From NCBI RefSeq assembly GCF_033126985.1, contig NZ_AP024714.1:620001-684000 (forward strand): DNA of 64,000 bases, written 5' to 3'. Origin of the DNA: Methylomarinovum caldicuralii. Its GTDB lineage: Bacteria > Pseudomonadota > Gammaproteobacteria > Methylococcales > Methylothermaceae. The position numbers and the translations under genes were made by a program. Each line of letters opens with the position of its first letter. Positions within the stretch are counted from its first letter, which is position 1. This document shows, piece after piece, positions 7,938-16,586 of this stretch. The notes under the pieces were generated by a model. It did not search any database. It saw nothing but the letters and a program-made list of their open reading frames with translations, and had not been told where the DNA came from.

Positions 7938-9983
7938 TCACTCTTCGGTGCTGATGCCGCTGTGGCGCAGCAGCGCGTCGATCTTCGGCTCGCGCCCGCG
8001 GAAGGCCTTGAAGGATTCCAGCGCCGGGCGGCTGCCGCCCACTTCCAGGATGTGCTGGAGGAAGGCCCGCCCGATTGCCGGGTCGAAGATGCCCTCCTCC
8101 TCGAAGCGGGAGAAGGCGTCCGCCGACAGCACTTCGGCCCACTTGTAACTGTAGTAGCCGGCCGCGTAACCGCCGCCGAAGATGTGGGAGAAACTGTGGG
8201 CGAAGCGGTTGAAGGCCGGGGGCCTGAACACCGCCACTTGATCGCGCACCTCCTCCAGAATCTCGTAGATGCGCCCGCCCCGGGCCGGATCGTATTCCAG
8301 GTGGATGCGGAAATCGAACAGGGCGAACTCCAGCTGGCGCACCATCATCATGCCGGCCTGGAAATTCTTGGCCGCGAGCATCTTCTGGAACAGCGCCTCC
8401 GGCAGGGGCTCGCCGCTGCGGTAGTGGCCGGAAATCAGATCGAGGGTTTCGCGCTGCCAGCAGAAATTCTCCATGAACTGGCTCGGCAGCTCCACCGCGT
8501 CCCATTCCACCCCGCGGATGCCGGAAACGCCGCTGTAGTCCACCTGGGTGAGCAGGTGGTGGAGGCCGTGGCCGAATTCGTGGAACAGGGTCAGGACTTC
8601 GTCGTGGGTCAAGAGGGCGGGATCGTTTCCGGCCGGCGGGGTGAAGTTGCAGGTGAGGAAGGCGATGGGCACCTGCACCTGGCCCTGGAGCCGGCGGCGG
8701 GCGACGCACTCGTCCATCCAGGCCCCGCCGCGTTTCTTGGGGCGGGCGTAGAGATCGAGATAAAAACGGCCGCGGACCTCGCCCCGGGCGTCGCGGATCT
8801 CGTAGCAGCGCACGTCCGGATGCCAGACGTCGATCCCCTCCAGCGCCTGAATGTCGAGTCCGTACAGGCGCTCGACCACCCGGAACAGCCCGGGCACCAC
8901 CCGGGTGGCGGGGAAGTACTGCTTGACCTCCTCCTGGGACAGCCGGAACTTGTGCTGGCGCAGCTTTTCCGAATAGTACATCAGGTCCCACGCCTGCAGT
9001 TCGTCGATCCCGTGATGGTCGCGGGCGAAGCGGCGCAATTCGGTCAGATCACGCTCGGCCACGGGTTTGGAGCGGGCCGCCAGCTCGTGGAGAAAATCCA
9101 GCACCTGTTGCGGGGTTTCCGCCATCTTGGTGGCCAGCGACAGCTCGGCGAAGTTGGCATACCCCAAAAGCCGGGCCTTTTCGTGACGCAGCTGCAGGAT
9201 CTCCTCCATCACCTCGGTATTGTCCCAACGGCCGGCGTGGGGGCCCTGATCGGAGGCGCGGGTGACGTAGGCCTCGTACAGTTCCCGACGCAGACCGCGG
9301 TCATCGGCGAAGGTCATCACCGCCGCATAACAGGGAAACTCCAGGGTCAGGAGCCAGCCGTCCAGCCCCCGGGCGGCGGCGGCCTGGCGGGCGACTGTTT
9401 TGGCGGTCTCCGGCAGGCCCTGGAGGCGGGCTTCGTCGGTGACGTGCTTGGTCCAGGCGTTGGTGGCGTCGAGGACGTTCTCCTCGAAGCGGCTCGCCAG
9501 TTTCGACAGGCGCTGCTCGATGGCCTTGAAGCGCGCCTTGCGTTCCGGGGGCAGGGCGACGCCGGCCAGGCGAAAGTCGCGCAGGGCGTCCTGGATGATC
9601 TTGCGCTGGGCCGGATCCAGGCGCTGGAATTCCTCGCTGGCGGCGATGGTCTGGTGGGCCTGGTAGAGGGCTTCGTTCTGGCCCAGGTCGGTAGCGTAGT
9701 CGCTCAGCTTCGGCAGACAGGCGTTGTAGGCCTGGCGGAGCGCCTCGCTGTTGACCACGGCGTTGAGATGGCGCACCGGCGACCACGCCTTGTCGAGGCG
9801 GTCGTCCAGATCTTCCAAGGGTCGGATGAGATTGTCCCAGGTGTAGGGGCCGCCGCGCTGGAGCAGGCGCGCCACCTGCTGGCGGTTGTCGTGGAGGATC
9901 CGGGTGATGGCCGGCTCCACGTGCTCGGGACGGATACGGGAAAAGGGGGGAAACTCGTAAGCTTGCAACAGGGGATTGGTCAT
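7938..9983 (-). CDS. prlC: Oligopeptidase A (M3 zinc metallopeptidase)
   Basis: A 681-residue cytosolic oligopeptidase, the normal length for PrlC/OpdA, which degrades peptides including cleaved signal peptides. The zinc motif HEFGHGLHH sits in LTLFHEFGHGLHHLLTQ, with the downstream SGIRGVEWDAVELPSQFMENF block conserved in M3A peptidases. The N-terminus MTNPLLQAYEFPPFSRIRPEHVEPAI matches the OpdA start. It is monocistronic and transcribed convergently with the phosphoribosyltransferase gene and divergently from the cation antiporter. Confidence 0.95.
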   Translation of the reverse strand: MTNPLLQAYEFPPFSRIRPEHVEPAITRILHDNRQQVARLLQRGGPYTWDNLIRPLEDLDDRLDKAWSPVRHLNAVVNSEALRQAYNACLPKLSDYATDLGQNEALYQAHQTIAASEEFQRLDPAQRKIIQDALRDFRLAGVALPPERKARFKAIEQRLSKLASRFEENVLDATNAWTKHVTDEARLQGLPETAKTVARQAAAARGLDGWLLTLEFPCYAAVMTFADDRGLRRELYEAYVTRASDQGPHAGRWDNTEVMEEILQLRHEKARLLGYANFAELSLATKMAETPQQVLDFLHELAARSKPVAERDLTELRRFARDHHGIDELQAWDLMYYSEKLRQHKFRLSQEEVKQYFPATRVVPGLFRVVERLYGLDIQALEGIDVWHPDVRCYEIRDARGEVRGRFYLDLYARPKKRGGAWMDECVARRRLQGQVQVPIAFLTCNFTPPAGNDPALLTHDEVLTLFHEFGHGLHHLLTQVDYSGVSGIRGVEWDAVELPSQFMENFCWQRETLDLISGHYRSGEPLPEALFQKMLAAKNFQAGMMMVRQLEFALFDFRIHLEYDPARGGRIYEILEEVRDQVAVFRPPAFNRFAHSFSHIFGGGYAAGYYSYKWAEVLSADAFSRFEEEGIFDPAIGRAFLQHILEVGGSRPALESFKAFRGREPKIDALLRHSGISTEE

Positions 9984-10060
9984 GGCTGGAATCCTGCGGT
10001 GACGATGCGGTCATCTTAATTCCCACGGAGGAAAAGGCAACTGGTTATAATGACCGGCTT

Positions 10061-11041
10061 ATGACGACCGACTTGTGGATCTATGCCGACGCCCTCGTCG
10101 TCGGCCTCATCGCCCTGGTTTACTGCGCCGACCGTTTCGTGATCGGGGCCGCGAGCATCGCCCGCAATCTGGGGGTGCCGTCCCTCATCATCGGCCTGAC
10201 CATCGTCGGCTTCGGGACCTCGGCGCCGGAGATCCTGGTGGCCTCGGTGGCGGCCTGGCACGGCAACACCGGCCTGGCGGTGGGCAACGCCATCGGCTCC
10301 AACATCGCCAACATCGGCCTGATTCTGGGCTGCACCGCCCTGTTGGCGCCGGTGGCGGTGCATTCGCGCACCCTGAAACGCGAGATCCCCATGCTCCTCG
10401 CCGCCTGCCTGACGGCCTTCGGCCTCAGCTACGACGGGGAACTGAGCCGTCTCGAAGGGGGGCTGTTGCTGGCCGCCCTGATCGCCTTCCTGGGCTGGCT
10501 GGGATGGATTGCGCGCCGGGCGCCGGCCACCGCCCCGGTGGCCCTGGAGGTGGAAAGCGAAATCCCGGCCCCACTTCCCACCGGCCAGGCCTGGTTCTGG
10601 TTCGGTTTCGGGCTGTTCGGACTGGTGCTCAGCTCCAGGCTGCTGGTGTGGTCGGCCAGCGGCATCGCCCATTCCTTCGGCATCAGCGATCTGATCATCG
10701 GCCTGACCATCGTCGCCCTGGGAACCAGCCTGCCGGAACTGGCCGCCTCCCTCGCCAGCGTGCTCAAACAGGAGGACGATCTGGCCATCGGCAACATCGT
10801 CGGTTCCAACATGTTCAACATACTGGCGGTGTTCGCCATGCCCGGCCTGATCCATCCGGGCCGTCTGGAAGCGGTCGTGATCCGGCGGGATTTCCCCTGG
10901 ATGCTCGGCTTCACCGTCGCCCTGCTGATACTGGGCAACGGCTGGCGCCGCTCCCCGCAGATCGGCCGCCTCGGCGGCCTGGTGCTGCTGGCCGGTTTCT
11001 GCACCTATCAATTCCTGCTCTACCGTAGCCTGCATTCATGA
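10061..11041 (+). CDS. yrbG: CaCA-family sodium/calcium antiporter YrbG
   Basis: A 326-residue inner-membrane antiporter of the Ca2+/cation antiporter superfamily. It carries two alpha repeats: [35 protein letters not shown] in the first half and [35 protein letters not shown] in the second, each with the conserved acidic ion ligand (APE, LPE). Ten or so hydrophobic helices are seen. It opens the classical gammaproteobacterial yrbG-kdsD-kdsC-lpt cluster and overlaps kdsD by four bases. A ribosome binding site is not obvious near ATG 10061. Confidence 0.92.
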   Translation: MTTDLWIYADALVVGLIALVYCADRFVIGAASIARNLGVPSLIIGLTIVGFGTSAPEILVASVAAWHGNTGLAVGNAIGSNIANIGLILGCTALLAPVAVHSRTLKREIPMLLAACLTAFGLSYDGELSRLEGGLLLAALIAFLGWLGWIARRAPATAPVALEVESEIPAPLPTGQAWFWFGFGLFGLVLSSRLLVWSASGIAHSFGISDLIIGLTIVALGTSLPELAASLASVLKQEDDLAIGNIVGSNMFNILAVFAMPGLIHPGRLEAVVIRRDFPWMLGFTVALLILGNGWRRSPQIGRLGGLVLLAGFCTYQFLLYRSLHS

Positions 11042-12021
11042 CTGAAACTCAACATCAGCGTCTGTACCAACTGGGACAGGAGGTCATCCGCCTGGAAGCG
11101 GAGGCGGTCGCCCGCCTGGCGCGGCGCATCGACGCCAACTTCGCCCGCGCCTGCCAGCTGATGCTGCGCTGCGAGGGACGGGTGGTGGTGACCGGAATGG
11201 GGAAATCCGGCCACATCTGCGGCAAGATCGCCGCCACCCTGGCCAGCACCGGCACGCCGGCCTTCTTCGTCCACTCCGGCGAGGCCAGTCACGGCGACCT
11301 GGGGATGATCACGCCCAGGGACGTGGTCCTGGCGCTGTCCAATTCCGGCGAGACCGACGAGCTGGTCTTCATCATCCCCCTGATCAAACGCCTCGGGGTG
11401 CCGCTGATCGCCATGACCGGCCGCCCCGATTCCACCCTGGCGCGCCAGGCCACCGTCCACATCGACGTCAGCGTGGCGCAGGAGGCCTGTCCGCTGGGCC
11501 TGGCGCCGACCGCCAGCACCACCGCCGCCCTGGCGATGGGCGACGCCCTTGCGGTCGCCCTCCTGGAGGCTCGCGGCTTCACCCGGGAGGATTTCGCCCG
11601 TTCCCATCCGGCCGGCAGCCTGGGAAGGCGGCTGCTGCTGAAGATCGACGACATCATGCACACCGGCGACGCCATCCCCAGGGTGCCCGAAACCGCCACC
11701 CTCGATCAGGCGCTGCTGGAAATGACCGCCAAGAAACTGGGCATGACCGCGGTGGTGGACGGGGACGGCCGCGTGCAGGGCATCTTCACCGACGGCGACC
11801 TGCGGCGGCTGTTCGAGCGCGGCGACTGCGACATCCACACCACCCCGATCCGCGAGGTCATGACCCGGGGCTGCGCCACCGCTCCGCCGGGGATGCTCGC
11901 CGCCGAGGCGGTCAAGCTGATGGAGGACCGCAAGATCAACGCCCTGCTGGTGGTTGATGACGACAACCGCCTGGTGGGGGCCCTGAACATGCACGATTTG
12001 CTGCGCGCGGGAGTGTTCTGA
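11038..12021 (+). CDS. kdsD: D-arabinose 5-phosphate isomerase (KdsD/KpsF family)
   Basis: Converts ribulose 5-phosphate to arabinose 5-phosphate, the first step of KDO synthesis for LPS. The 327-residue protein has an N-terminal SIS sugar-isomerase domain (about 40-180: [36 protein letters not shown]) followed by two CBS repeats (about 210-327). It overlaps yrbG upstream by four bases and kdsC by one, so the genes are translationally linked. Confidence 0.95.
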   Translation: MTETQHQRLYQLGQEVIRLEAEAVARLARRIDANFARACQLMLRCEGRVVVTGMGKSGHICGKIAATLASTGTPAFFVHSGEASHGDLGMITPRDVVLALSNSGETDELVFIIPLIKRLGVPLIAMTGRPDSTLARQATVHIDVSVAQEACPLGLAPTASTTAALAMGDALAVALLEARGFTREDFARSHPAGSLGRRLLLKIDDIMHTGDAIPRVPETATLDQALLEMTAKKLGMTAVVDGDGRVQGIFTDGDLRRLFERGDCDIHTTPIREVMTRGCATAPPGMLAAEAVKLMEDRKINALLVVDDDNRLVGALNMHDLLRAGVF

Positions 12022-12548
12022 TGCGAGCCGAAATTCTGGAACGGGCCAGGCGGGTGCGCCTGGTGATCTTCGACGTCGACGGCGTCCTTACCGACGGCCG
12101 GCTGTTCTTCGACCACGAAGGCCGGGAGTACAAGGGCTTTCACGCCCGCGACGGCCACGGGCTCAAACTGCTGCGCCGCAGCGGCGTGGCGACGGCGGTA
12201 ATCTCCGGCCGCTCCTCCCGCTCGGTGGCGCTGCGCTGTGAGAGCCTGGGGATAGAGCACGTCTATCAGGGCTACGAGGACAAGCGCCTGGCGCTGCAGT
12301 CCCTGCAGCAGGCCACCGGCATCGCCCCGGAGGCGATGGCCTGCGTCGGCGACGACGTGCTCGACCTGCCGCTGCTGACCCGGGTGCATCTGGCCATTGC
12401 CGTGGCCGACGCCCACCCGGTGGTCAAGCGTCATGTCCACTGGGTCACCGCACTGCCCGGCGGCCGGGGCGCGGCCCGGGAGGTTTGCGATCTCGTCATG
12501 GCGGCACAGCAGACTCTGGATGCAGCCATCGGGGAGTACTTGCGATGA
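12021..12548 (+). CDS. kdsC: 3-deoxy-D-manno-octulosonate 8-phosphate phosphatase
   Basis: A 175-residue HAD-family phosphatase that releases KDO from KDO 8-phosphate in the cytoplasm. The HAD motif I is IFDVDGVLTDGRLFF (around residues 15-29), motif II is VISGRSSRSV, and motif IV is CVGDDVLDLPLL. Length and sequence fit KdsC, which lacks a cap domain. Its stop overlaps the start of lptA by four bases; no lptC lies between them. Confidence 0.95.
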   Translation: MRAEILERARRVRLVIFDVDGVLTDGRLFFDHEGREYKGFHARDGHGLKLLRRSGVATAVISGRSSRSVALRCESLGIEHVYQGYEDKRLALQSLQQATGIAPEAMACVGDDVLDLPLLTRVHLAIAVADAHPVVKRHVHWVTALPGGRGAAREVCDLVMAAQQTLDAAIGEYLR

Positions 12549-13027
12549 AGCGGCTGCTGCTCTGTCTTGCCCTGCTGGCGCCGCACCCGGCGCTGGCGCT
12601 GGAGGACGATTCGGAAAAGCCGGTCTACATCGAGGCCAACAGCGCCCACTACGACGAAAAGACCGACACCAGCACCTACACCGGCAAGGTGATCCTGATT
12701 CAGGGCAGCCTGCGGGTCGAGGCCGACAAACTGGTCGCCTACAGCCCCGGCGGTGAGGTCCAGAAAGTGATCGCCTACGGCAAGCCGGTCCGCTTCTGGC
12801 GGAAACCCAAACCCAACGAGGAGATCCACGGCACCGCGAAAAAGGCCGAATACTATCTGGACAAGGAGCTGATCGTCCTCATCGGCGATGCCGTGGTCTG
12901 GCAGAACGGCAACAAATACGCCAGCGACCGCATCGAATATGATCAGATCAAGGGCCTGATCAGGGCTGGCGAACCCACCTCGGACACCAAGCGGGTCAAG
13001 ATCCTGCTCCAACCGAAGAAGGACTGA
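12545..13027 (+). CDS. lptA: LPS transport periplasmic protein LptA
   Basis: A 160-residue periplasmic protein that bridges LPS from LptC to the outer-membrane LptD/E complex. A signal peptide of about 18 residues (MKRLLLCLALLAPHPALA) precedes an OstA-like domain with repeated beta-strand patterns: VYIEANSAHYDEKTDTSTYTGKVILIQGSLRVEADKLV and AEYYLDKELIVLIGDAVVWQNGNKYASDRIEYD. The start at 12545 overlaps the kdsC stop (ATGA). lptB follows after one base. In the usual order lptC would precede it, but it is absent here. Confidence 0.92.
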   Translation: MKRLLLCLALLAPHPALALEDDSEKPVYIEANSAHYDEKTDTSTYTGKVILIQGSLRVEADKLVAYSPGGEVQKVIAYGKPVRFWRKPKPNEEIHGTAKKAEYYLDKELIVLIGDAVVWQNGNKYASDRIEYDQIKGLIRAGEPTSDTKRVKILLQPKKD

Positions 13028-13028
13028 G

Positions 13029-13757
13029 ATGGCGGCGCTGCTCGAAGCCGAACGGCTGGTCAAACGCTACCGTCGTCGCACCGTGGTGGATGGCGTGTCA
13101 CTGACCCTCAAAAGCGGGGAAATCGTCGGCCTGCTGGGGCCCAACGGCGCCGGCAAGACCACCACCTTCTACATGATCGTCGGCCTGATCGCCCCCAGCG
13201 ACGGGAGGATCCGCCTCGACGGCCAGGACATCACCGCCCTGCCGATTCACGTCCGCGCTCATTTCGGCATCGGCTATCTACCCCAGGAGGCTTCGGTCTT
13301 CCGCCGTCTCAGCGTGATGGACAATCTTCTGGGCGTGCTGGAACTGCGTCCCGAACTGACCCCGGGACAGCGGGAACTCATCGCCGCCGAGCTGCTGCAG
13401 GAATTCGGCCTGACCCCGCTGGCCCCGCAGCAGGCCGCCAGCCTTTCCGGCGGCGAACGCCGACGTCTGGAAATCGCCCGTGCCCTGGCGCTGGAACCGC
13501 GTTTCGTGCTGCTGGACGAACCGTTCGCCGGCGTCGATCCCATTTCCATCCTCGACATCCAGAAAATCGTCCGCCATCTGAGCGAGCGCGGCATCGGCGT
13601 GCTCATCACCGACCACAACGTGCGCGAGACCCTGGGGATCTGCCAGCGGGCCTACATCATCAATCAGGGCCGGGTTCTCACCACCGGCGCCCCGGAACAG
13701 ATCCTGGCCCATCCCCAGGTGCGGGAAGTGTACCTGGGCGAAAACTTCAACCTCTAA
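13029..13757 (+). CDS. lptB: LPS export ABC transporter ATPase LptB
   Basis: The 242-residue cytoplasmic ATPase that powers LPS extraction through LptFG. Walker A is GPNGAGKTT (about 39-47), the Q-loop region is YLPQEASVFRRL, the signature is LSGGERRRLEIARAL, Walker B is FVLLDEPFAGVDP, and the H-loop is LITDHNVRE. The C-terminal segment (VLTTGAPEQILAHPQVREVYLGENF) is characteristic of LptB. rpoN, which often follows lptB, is not here; a gap of 78 bases precedes zapD. Confidence 0.96.
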   Translation: MAALLEAERLVKRYRRRTVVDGVSLTLKSGEIVGLLGPNGAGKTTTFYMIVGLIAPSDGRIRLDGQDITALPIHVRAHFGIGYLPQEASVFRRLSVMDNLLGVLELRPELTPGQRELIAAELLQEFGLTPLAPQQAASLSGGERRRLEIARALALEPRFVLLDEPFAGVDPISILDIQKIVRHLSERGIGVLITDHNVRETLGICQRAYIINQGRVLTTGAPEQILAHPQVREVYLGENFNL

Positions 13758-13835
13758 GTTTGCTGCGCCGGCCCGGAAAAGGCTCTACAATAATTTTTTC
13801 ATTCACCTTCCACCCCCAAGCGGATCGCTGTCACG

Positions 13836-14603
13836 TTGAACGGCCATATCACCTACGAATTTCCCCTGAACGAGCGGATGCGGACTTTCATCCGCCTGGA
13901 GCAACTGTTTCGACACCTGCACCATTTCGCCCGCGGCGGTTCCGAATACGACAGCCGTGCGGCGGTGGACGGCCTGCTGGACATTCTCGCCATCTTCAGC
14001 CGCAACGACATCCGCTCCGAACTGCTCAAGGAACTGGAGCGCCATTACAAGGTACTGGCCCGCATCGCCCGCAGCCAGGGCATCGACCGCGACAAGCTGC
14101 AGGCGGTGGTGGCACAGATCGACACGCTCAGCGAGCGGCTGCGGAGCATCAACGGCAAACTGAGCGCCCAGCTGAACAGCAACGGCCTGTTCAAGAGCAT
14201 CGCCCAGCGCAGCGCCATCCCCGGGGGGACCTGCAACTTCGATATTCCCGGCTACCACTACTGGCTGCAGCAACCGGCCGGCCAGCGCCAGGCCGATCTA
14301 GGCGCCTGGATCGCCCCCTTCAGCCCCATTCAGGATGCCCTCGGCTTCGTGCTCGACACCATCCGCCACAGCGCCCTGCCGACCACCGAGCTGGCCCAGG
14401 CGGGTTTTTTCCAGCAAAACCTGGACCGCTCCCTGCCGTACCAGATGTTGCGCGTCACCCTTGACGAGGAACTGCCGGTGTTCGCGGAAATCAGCGGCGG
14501 CAAGCACCGCTTCACCATCCGCTTCATGGAACCGGCGTTCGAGGAGCGCCCGCGTCAGACCGAGGCCGATATTCCCTTCCAACTCACCCGCTGCCTTTTC
14601 TGA
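13836..14603 (+). CDS. zapD: Cell division protein ZapD
   Basis: A 255-residue cytoplasmic protein that cross-links FtsZ filaments. The N-terminal block ITYEFPLNERMRTFIRLEQLF and the later ERLRSINGKLSAQ and GTCNFDIPGYHYWLQ blocks match the ZapD (YacF) family, and the length is typical. The start is an unusual TTG at 13836: no ATG or GTG lies upstream in frame, and the next ATG (residue 15) would remove a conserved segment. A candidate -10 TACAAT lies at 13786-13791, with no convincing -35. yacG follows 3 bases downstream, as in many gammaproteobacteria. Confidence 0.92.
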   Translation: MNGHITYEFPLNERMRTFIRLEQLFRHLHHFARGGSEYDSRAAVDGLLDILAIFSRNDIRSELLKELERHYKVLARIARSQGIDRDKLQAVVAQIDTLSERLRSINGKLSAQLNSNGLFKSIAQRSAIPGGTCNFDIPGYHYWLQQPAGQRQADLGAWIAPFSPIQDALGFVLDTIRHSALPTTELAQAGFFQQNLDRSLPYQMLRVTLDEELPVFAEISGGKHRFTIRFMEPAFEERPRQTEADIPFQLTRCLF

Positions 14604-14606
14604 GCC

Positions 14607-14792
14607 ATGCAAGTTCCCTGTCCGATTTGCCGCAAACCGGTGGAATGGCGCCGCGACAATCCTTACCGGCCGTTTTGCAGCCGGCGCTGCAAGCTGATCG
14701 ACCTGGGGGAATGGGCGACGGAAAAGCGCTACATTCCCGGCCCGCCCGCCGAAGACGGCCAGCCCTCCCCGCCGGAAGATTTCGAGCCGTGA
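14607..14792 (+). CDS. yacG: DNA gyrase inhibitor YacG
   Basis: A 61-residue zinc-finger protein that binds GyrB and inhibits gyrase. The four zinc ligands are Cys5, Cys8, Cys24 and Cys28 (CPIC...FCSRRC), followed by the conserved [15 protein letters not shown]. It is co-transcribed with zapD, 3 bases upstream. The segment after its stop contains the candidate promoter of pmoC. Confidence 0.94.
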   Translation: MQVPCPICRKPVEWRRDNPYRPFCSRRCKLIDLGEWATEKRYIPGPPAEDGQPSPPEDFEP

Positions 14793-14794
14793 CG

Positions 14795-14824
14795 TTTTCG
14801 GGAACTTTTTCGAAATTATATAGT
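14795..14824 (+). promoter_or_regulatory. Candidate pmoC promoter
   Basis: An AT-rich segment directly after yacG contains a candidate -10 TATAGT (14819-14824). A poor -35 candidate (TTTTCG, 14795-14800) lies 18 bases upstream. The transcript would have a 5' leader of roughly 38 bases ending in the strong ribosome binding site ATAGGAGG, 6-7 bases before ATG 14869. The weak -35 suggests either activator dependence or a misplaced call. Confidence 0.4.
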
Positions 14825-14868
14825 CATAGAATCGTCAACCCGACAATTCTTCCCATAGGAGGTAAGAG

Positions 14869-15690
14869 ATGGCTGCAACAACTCAAGCTGTCAGCGCAAC
14901 GCAGGAAGCCCCCCTTGTGCACAAGGGCTGGCTTGCTTTTGCGATCAGCATTTACACCGTGTTTTATCTGTGGGTCCGGTGGTACGAAGGGGTTTACGGC
15001 TGGAGTGCCGGTCTGGACTCTTTTGCACCGGAATTTGAAACTTACTGGATGAACTTCCTGTACACGGAGATTGTGGCTGAGGTGGTCACTGCCTCGGTGC
15101 TGTGGGGTTATCTGTGGCGGACCCGTGACCGCAATCTTGAAGCGGTGGAAGGGACCCGTGAAGAGCTGCGCCGCAACTTCACCCACCTGATCTGGCTGGT
15201 GGCCTATGCGTGGGCGATTTACTGGGGAGCGAGCTACTTCACCGAACAGGACGGCACCTGGCACCAGACCATCGTTCGTGACACGGACTTCACGCCGAGC
15301 CACATTATCGAGTTCTATCTTAGCTACCCGATCTACATCATCACCGGGTTTGCGGCGATGATTTATGCGCACACCCGTCTTCCGTACTTCAACTATCAGA
15401 AGAAGGGTCTGTCGCTGCCGTACCTGATCACGGTGGTGGGGCCGTTCATGATTTTGCCGAACGTGGGTCTGAACGAATGGGGTCACACCTTCTGGTTCAT
15501 GGAAGAGCTGTTTGTGGCGCCGCTGCACTATGGCTTTGTGGTGTTTGGCTGGTTTGCGCTGTCGATTCTGGGGCTGCTGCTGCAGGTTTTTGCCAGCTTC
15601 CTGAATCTGATTGGCAAGCCGCTGTGCGGTGAGGTCTACGACGAAGCGGTTGCCCGCGTCGGCGAAGACCAGGCCGTGTGGGCCGACTGA
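14869..15690 (+). CDS. pmoC: Particulate methane monooxygenase subunit C (orphan copy)
   Basis: Membrane subunit of the copper enzyme that oxidises methane to methanol. The 273-residue protein contains all the copper-ligand residues known from PmoC: Asp128, His132 and His145 in the pattern D-x3-H-x12-H (DGTWH...TPSH), and Asn202/His206 in LNEWGHTFWFMEELF. Five or six hydrophobic helices are visible. No pmoA or pmoB follows; instead a strong terminator lies 30 bases downstream and the next gene is convergent, so this is a single-gene unit. Codons with U in the third position (GTT, TTT, GAT, CGT) look commoner than in neighbouring genes, which may reflect high expression or separate history. 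AmoC is the alternative name for homologs in ammonia oxidisers; the rest of the window favours a methanotroph. Confidence 0.93.
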   Translation: MAATTQAVSATQEAPLVHKGWLAFAISIYTVFYLWVRWYEGVYGWSAGLDSFAPEFETYWMNFLYTEIVAEVVTASVLWGYLWRTRDRNLEAVEGTREELRRNFTHLIWLVAYAWAIYWGASYFTEQDGTWHQTIVRDTDFTPSHIIEFYLSYPIYIITGFAAMIYAHTRLPYFNYQKKGLSLPYLITVVGPFMILPNVGLNEWGHTFWFMEELFVAPLHYGFVVFGWFALSILGLLLQVFASFLNLIGKPLCGEVYDEAVARVGEDQAVWAD

Positions 15691-15719
15691 GTCGCTGACC
15701 GGAATCCAGAAACTTCAGC

Positions 15720-15758
15720 AAAAAAGCCCCGGCACCATTTGCAGGTGCCGGGGCTTTT
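15720..15758. terminator. Bidirectional intrinsic terminator between pmoC and the AP2-like gene
   Basis: A 12-base GC-rich stem (AGCCCCGGCACC paired with GGTGCCGGGGCT) with a short loop is flanked by an A-run on one side and TTTT on the other. It can therefore terminate pmoC on the plus strand and the AP2-like gene on the minus strand. Confidence 0.9.
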
Positions 15759-15799
15759 GTTTCGCTGCCCGTCAGTTTCGCGGTGGAAGTGAACCCGCC

Positions 15800-16357
15800 T
15801 CAGGCGATGGCCGATTGCACCGCCACCGGCGAAGAAAGACGGTCGTTTCGCGCCGCGCTTTCTTCCGGAAGCTCGTAAAGCCGGATCCGCTTCCAGTTGC
15901 GGAACAGGGTATCGTCGAAAGGACGGTCGTGGTCGATCGCATACTCATAGGCCTTGCGGAACGCCACCGCGGTCCGGTAGGCGTGCAGCTCCTGGTCTGC
16001 GGTCACGCTCTTGACGTTGCCGACCTGGAAAGTCTTGTTGCGCGGTTTGCCGTCCTTGATCCAGAAAACGGTGTAACACAAGTAGCTCTTGTCCTTGCGC
16101 TTGTCGTACTTGATCGTCCGCGAAACCCCGGTCACCCCGGTGGAAATCTTGTTGCGCGGGGTCTTCATGAAGCGGGTACGGCTGCCTTTGAGGATCACCA
16201 GCATCTGATCCCGCCAGCGGATGGCGGCCTGCAGGGATTTCTTCTTCCCGCCCCACAGCTTGTGAGAGAAATAACGGCTCCGTTCCACCCCCCGGCGCAC
16301 GATTCGCACCTGATACCCGAACGGATCGGGCTCGGTGATGTGTTTATGTTCAGCCAT
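15800..16357 (-). CDS. AP2-like DNA-binding-domain protein
   Basis: A 185-residue basic protein with what look like two AP2/ERF-like units. The first covers about residues 14-52 (YQVRIVRRGVERSRYFSHK, then GGKKKSLQAAIRWRDQML). The second covers about 74-138 (GVTGVSRTIKYD, then YTVFWIKDGKPRNKTFQVG and a closing helix). The GVxGVSR strand and the aromatic/basic strands followed by one helix are the hallmarks of the AP2 fold. No nuclease domain is fused, unlike many bacterial AP2 proteins in homing endonucleases. The start at 16357 has GGAAGA upstream. The gene is convergent with pmoC and divergent from a peroxiredoxin. A transcription-factor role is inference. Confidence 0.65.
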   Translation of the reverse strand: MAEHKHITEPDPFGYQVRIVRRGVERSRYFSHKLWGGKKKSLQAAIRWRDQMLVILKGSRTRFMKTPRNKISTGVTGVSRTIKYDKRKDKSYLCYTVFWIKDGKPRNKTFQVGNVKSVTADQELHAYRTAVAFRKAYEYAIDHDRPFDDTLFRNWKRIRLYELPEESAARNDRLSSPVAVQSAIA

Positions 16358-16397
16358 AATCTTCCAACCTGAAAGTTAAGTGGTTATTGTTGTTGTG

Positions 16398-16427
16398 GAC
16401 AGCAGGCGGCTCGCGTCGCCTGCTGTC
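16398..16427. promoter_or_regulatory. Strong inverted repeat upstream of the AP2-like gene
   Basis: Perfect 11-base arms (GACAGCAGGCG and CGCCTGCTGTC) flank an 8-base loop, about 40 bases upstream of the AP2-like start codon. No T-run follows on either strand, so it is not a simple terminator. On the minus strand a TAAGAT (-10-like) lies just upstream, so the repeat could be a 5'-leader hairpin or an operator. Confidence 0.5.
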
Positions 16428-16586
16428 GGAATAATCTTACAAAAATCGCCGGGCGCGCGCAAACATCAGAAAGACCTGATGCGCAAAGCGGCGCATTTCA
16501 GAGTAAATTAGTGTAAAATCAATCCGTTCGTCCCTGCAACGAAGGGACTTTGCAACAAGAAACCAAAACTATCTGGAGGGATTGCG

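Noticed and set aside
7962-10019. A 685-codon open frame antisense to prlC
   Set aside because: The minus-strand frame carries the complete M3 peptidase motifs; the antisense frame shows no domain and the usual mirror composition.
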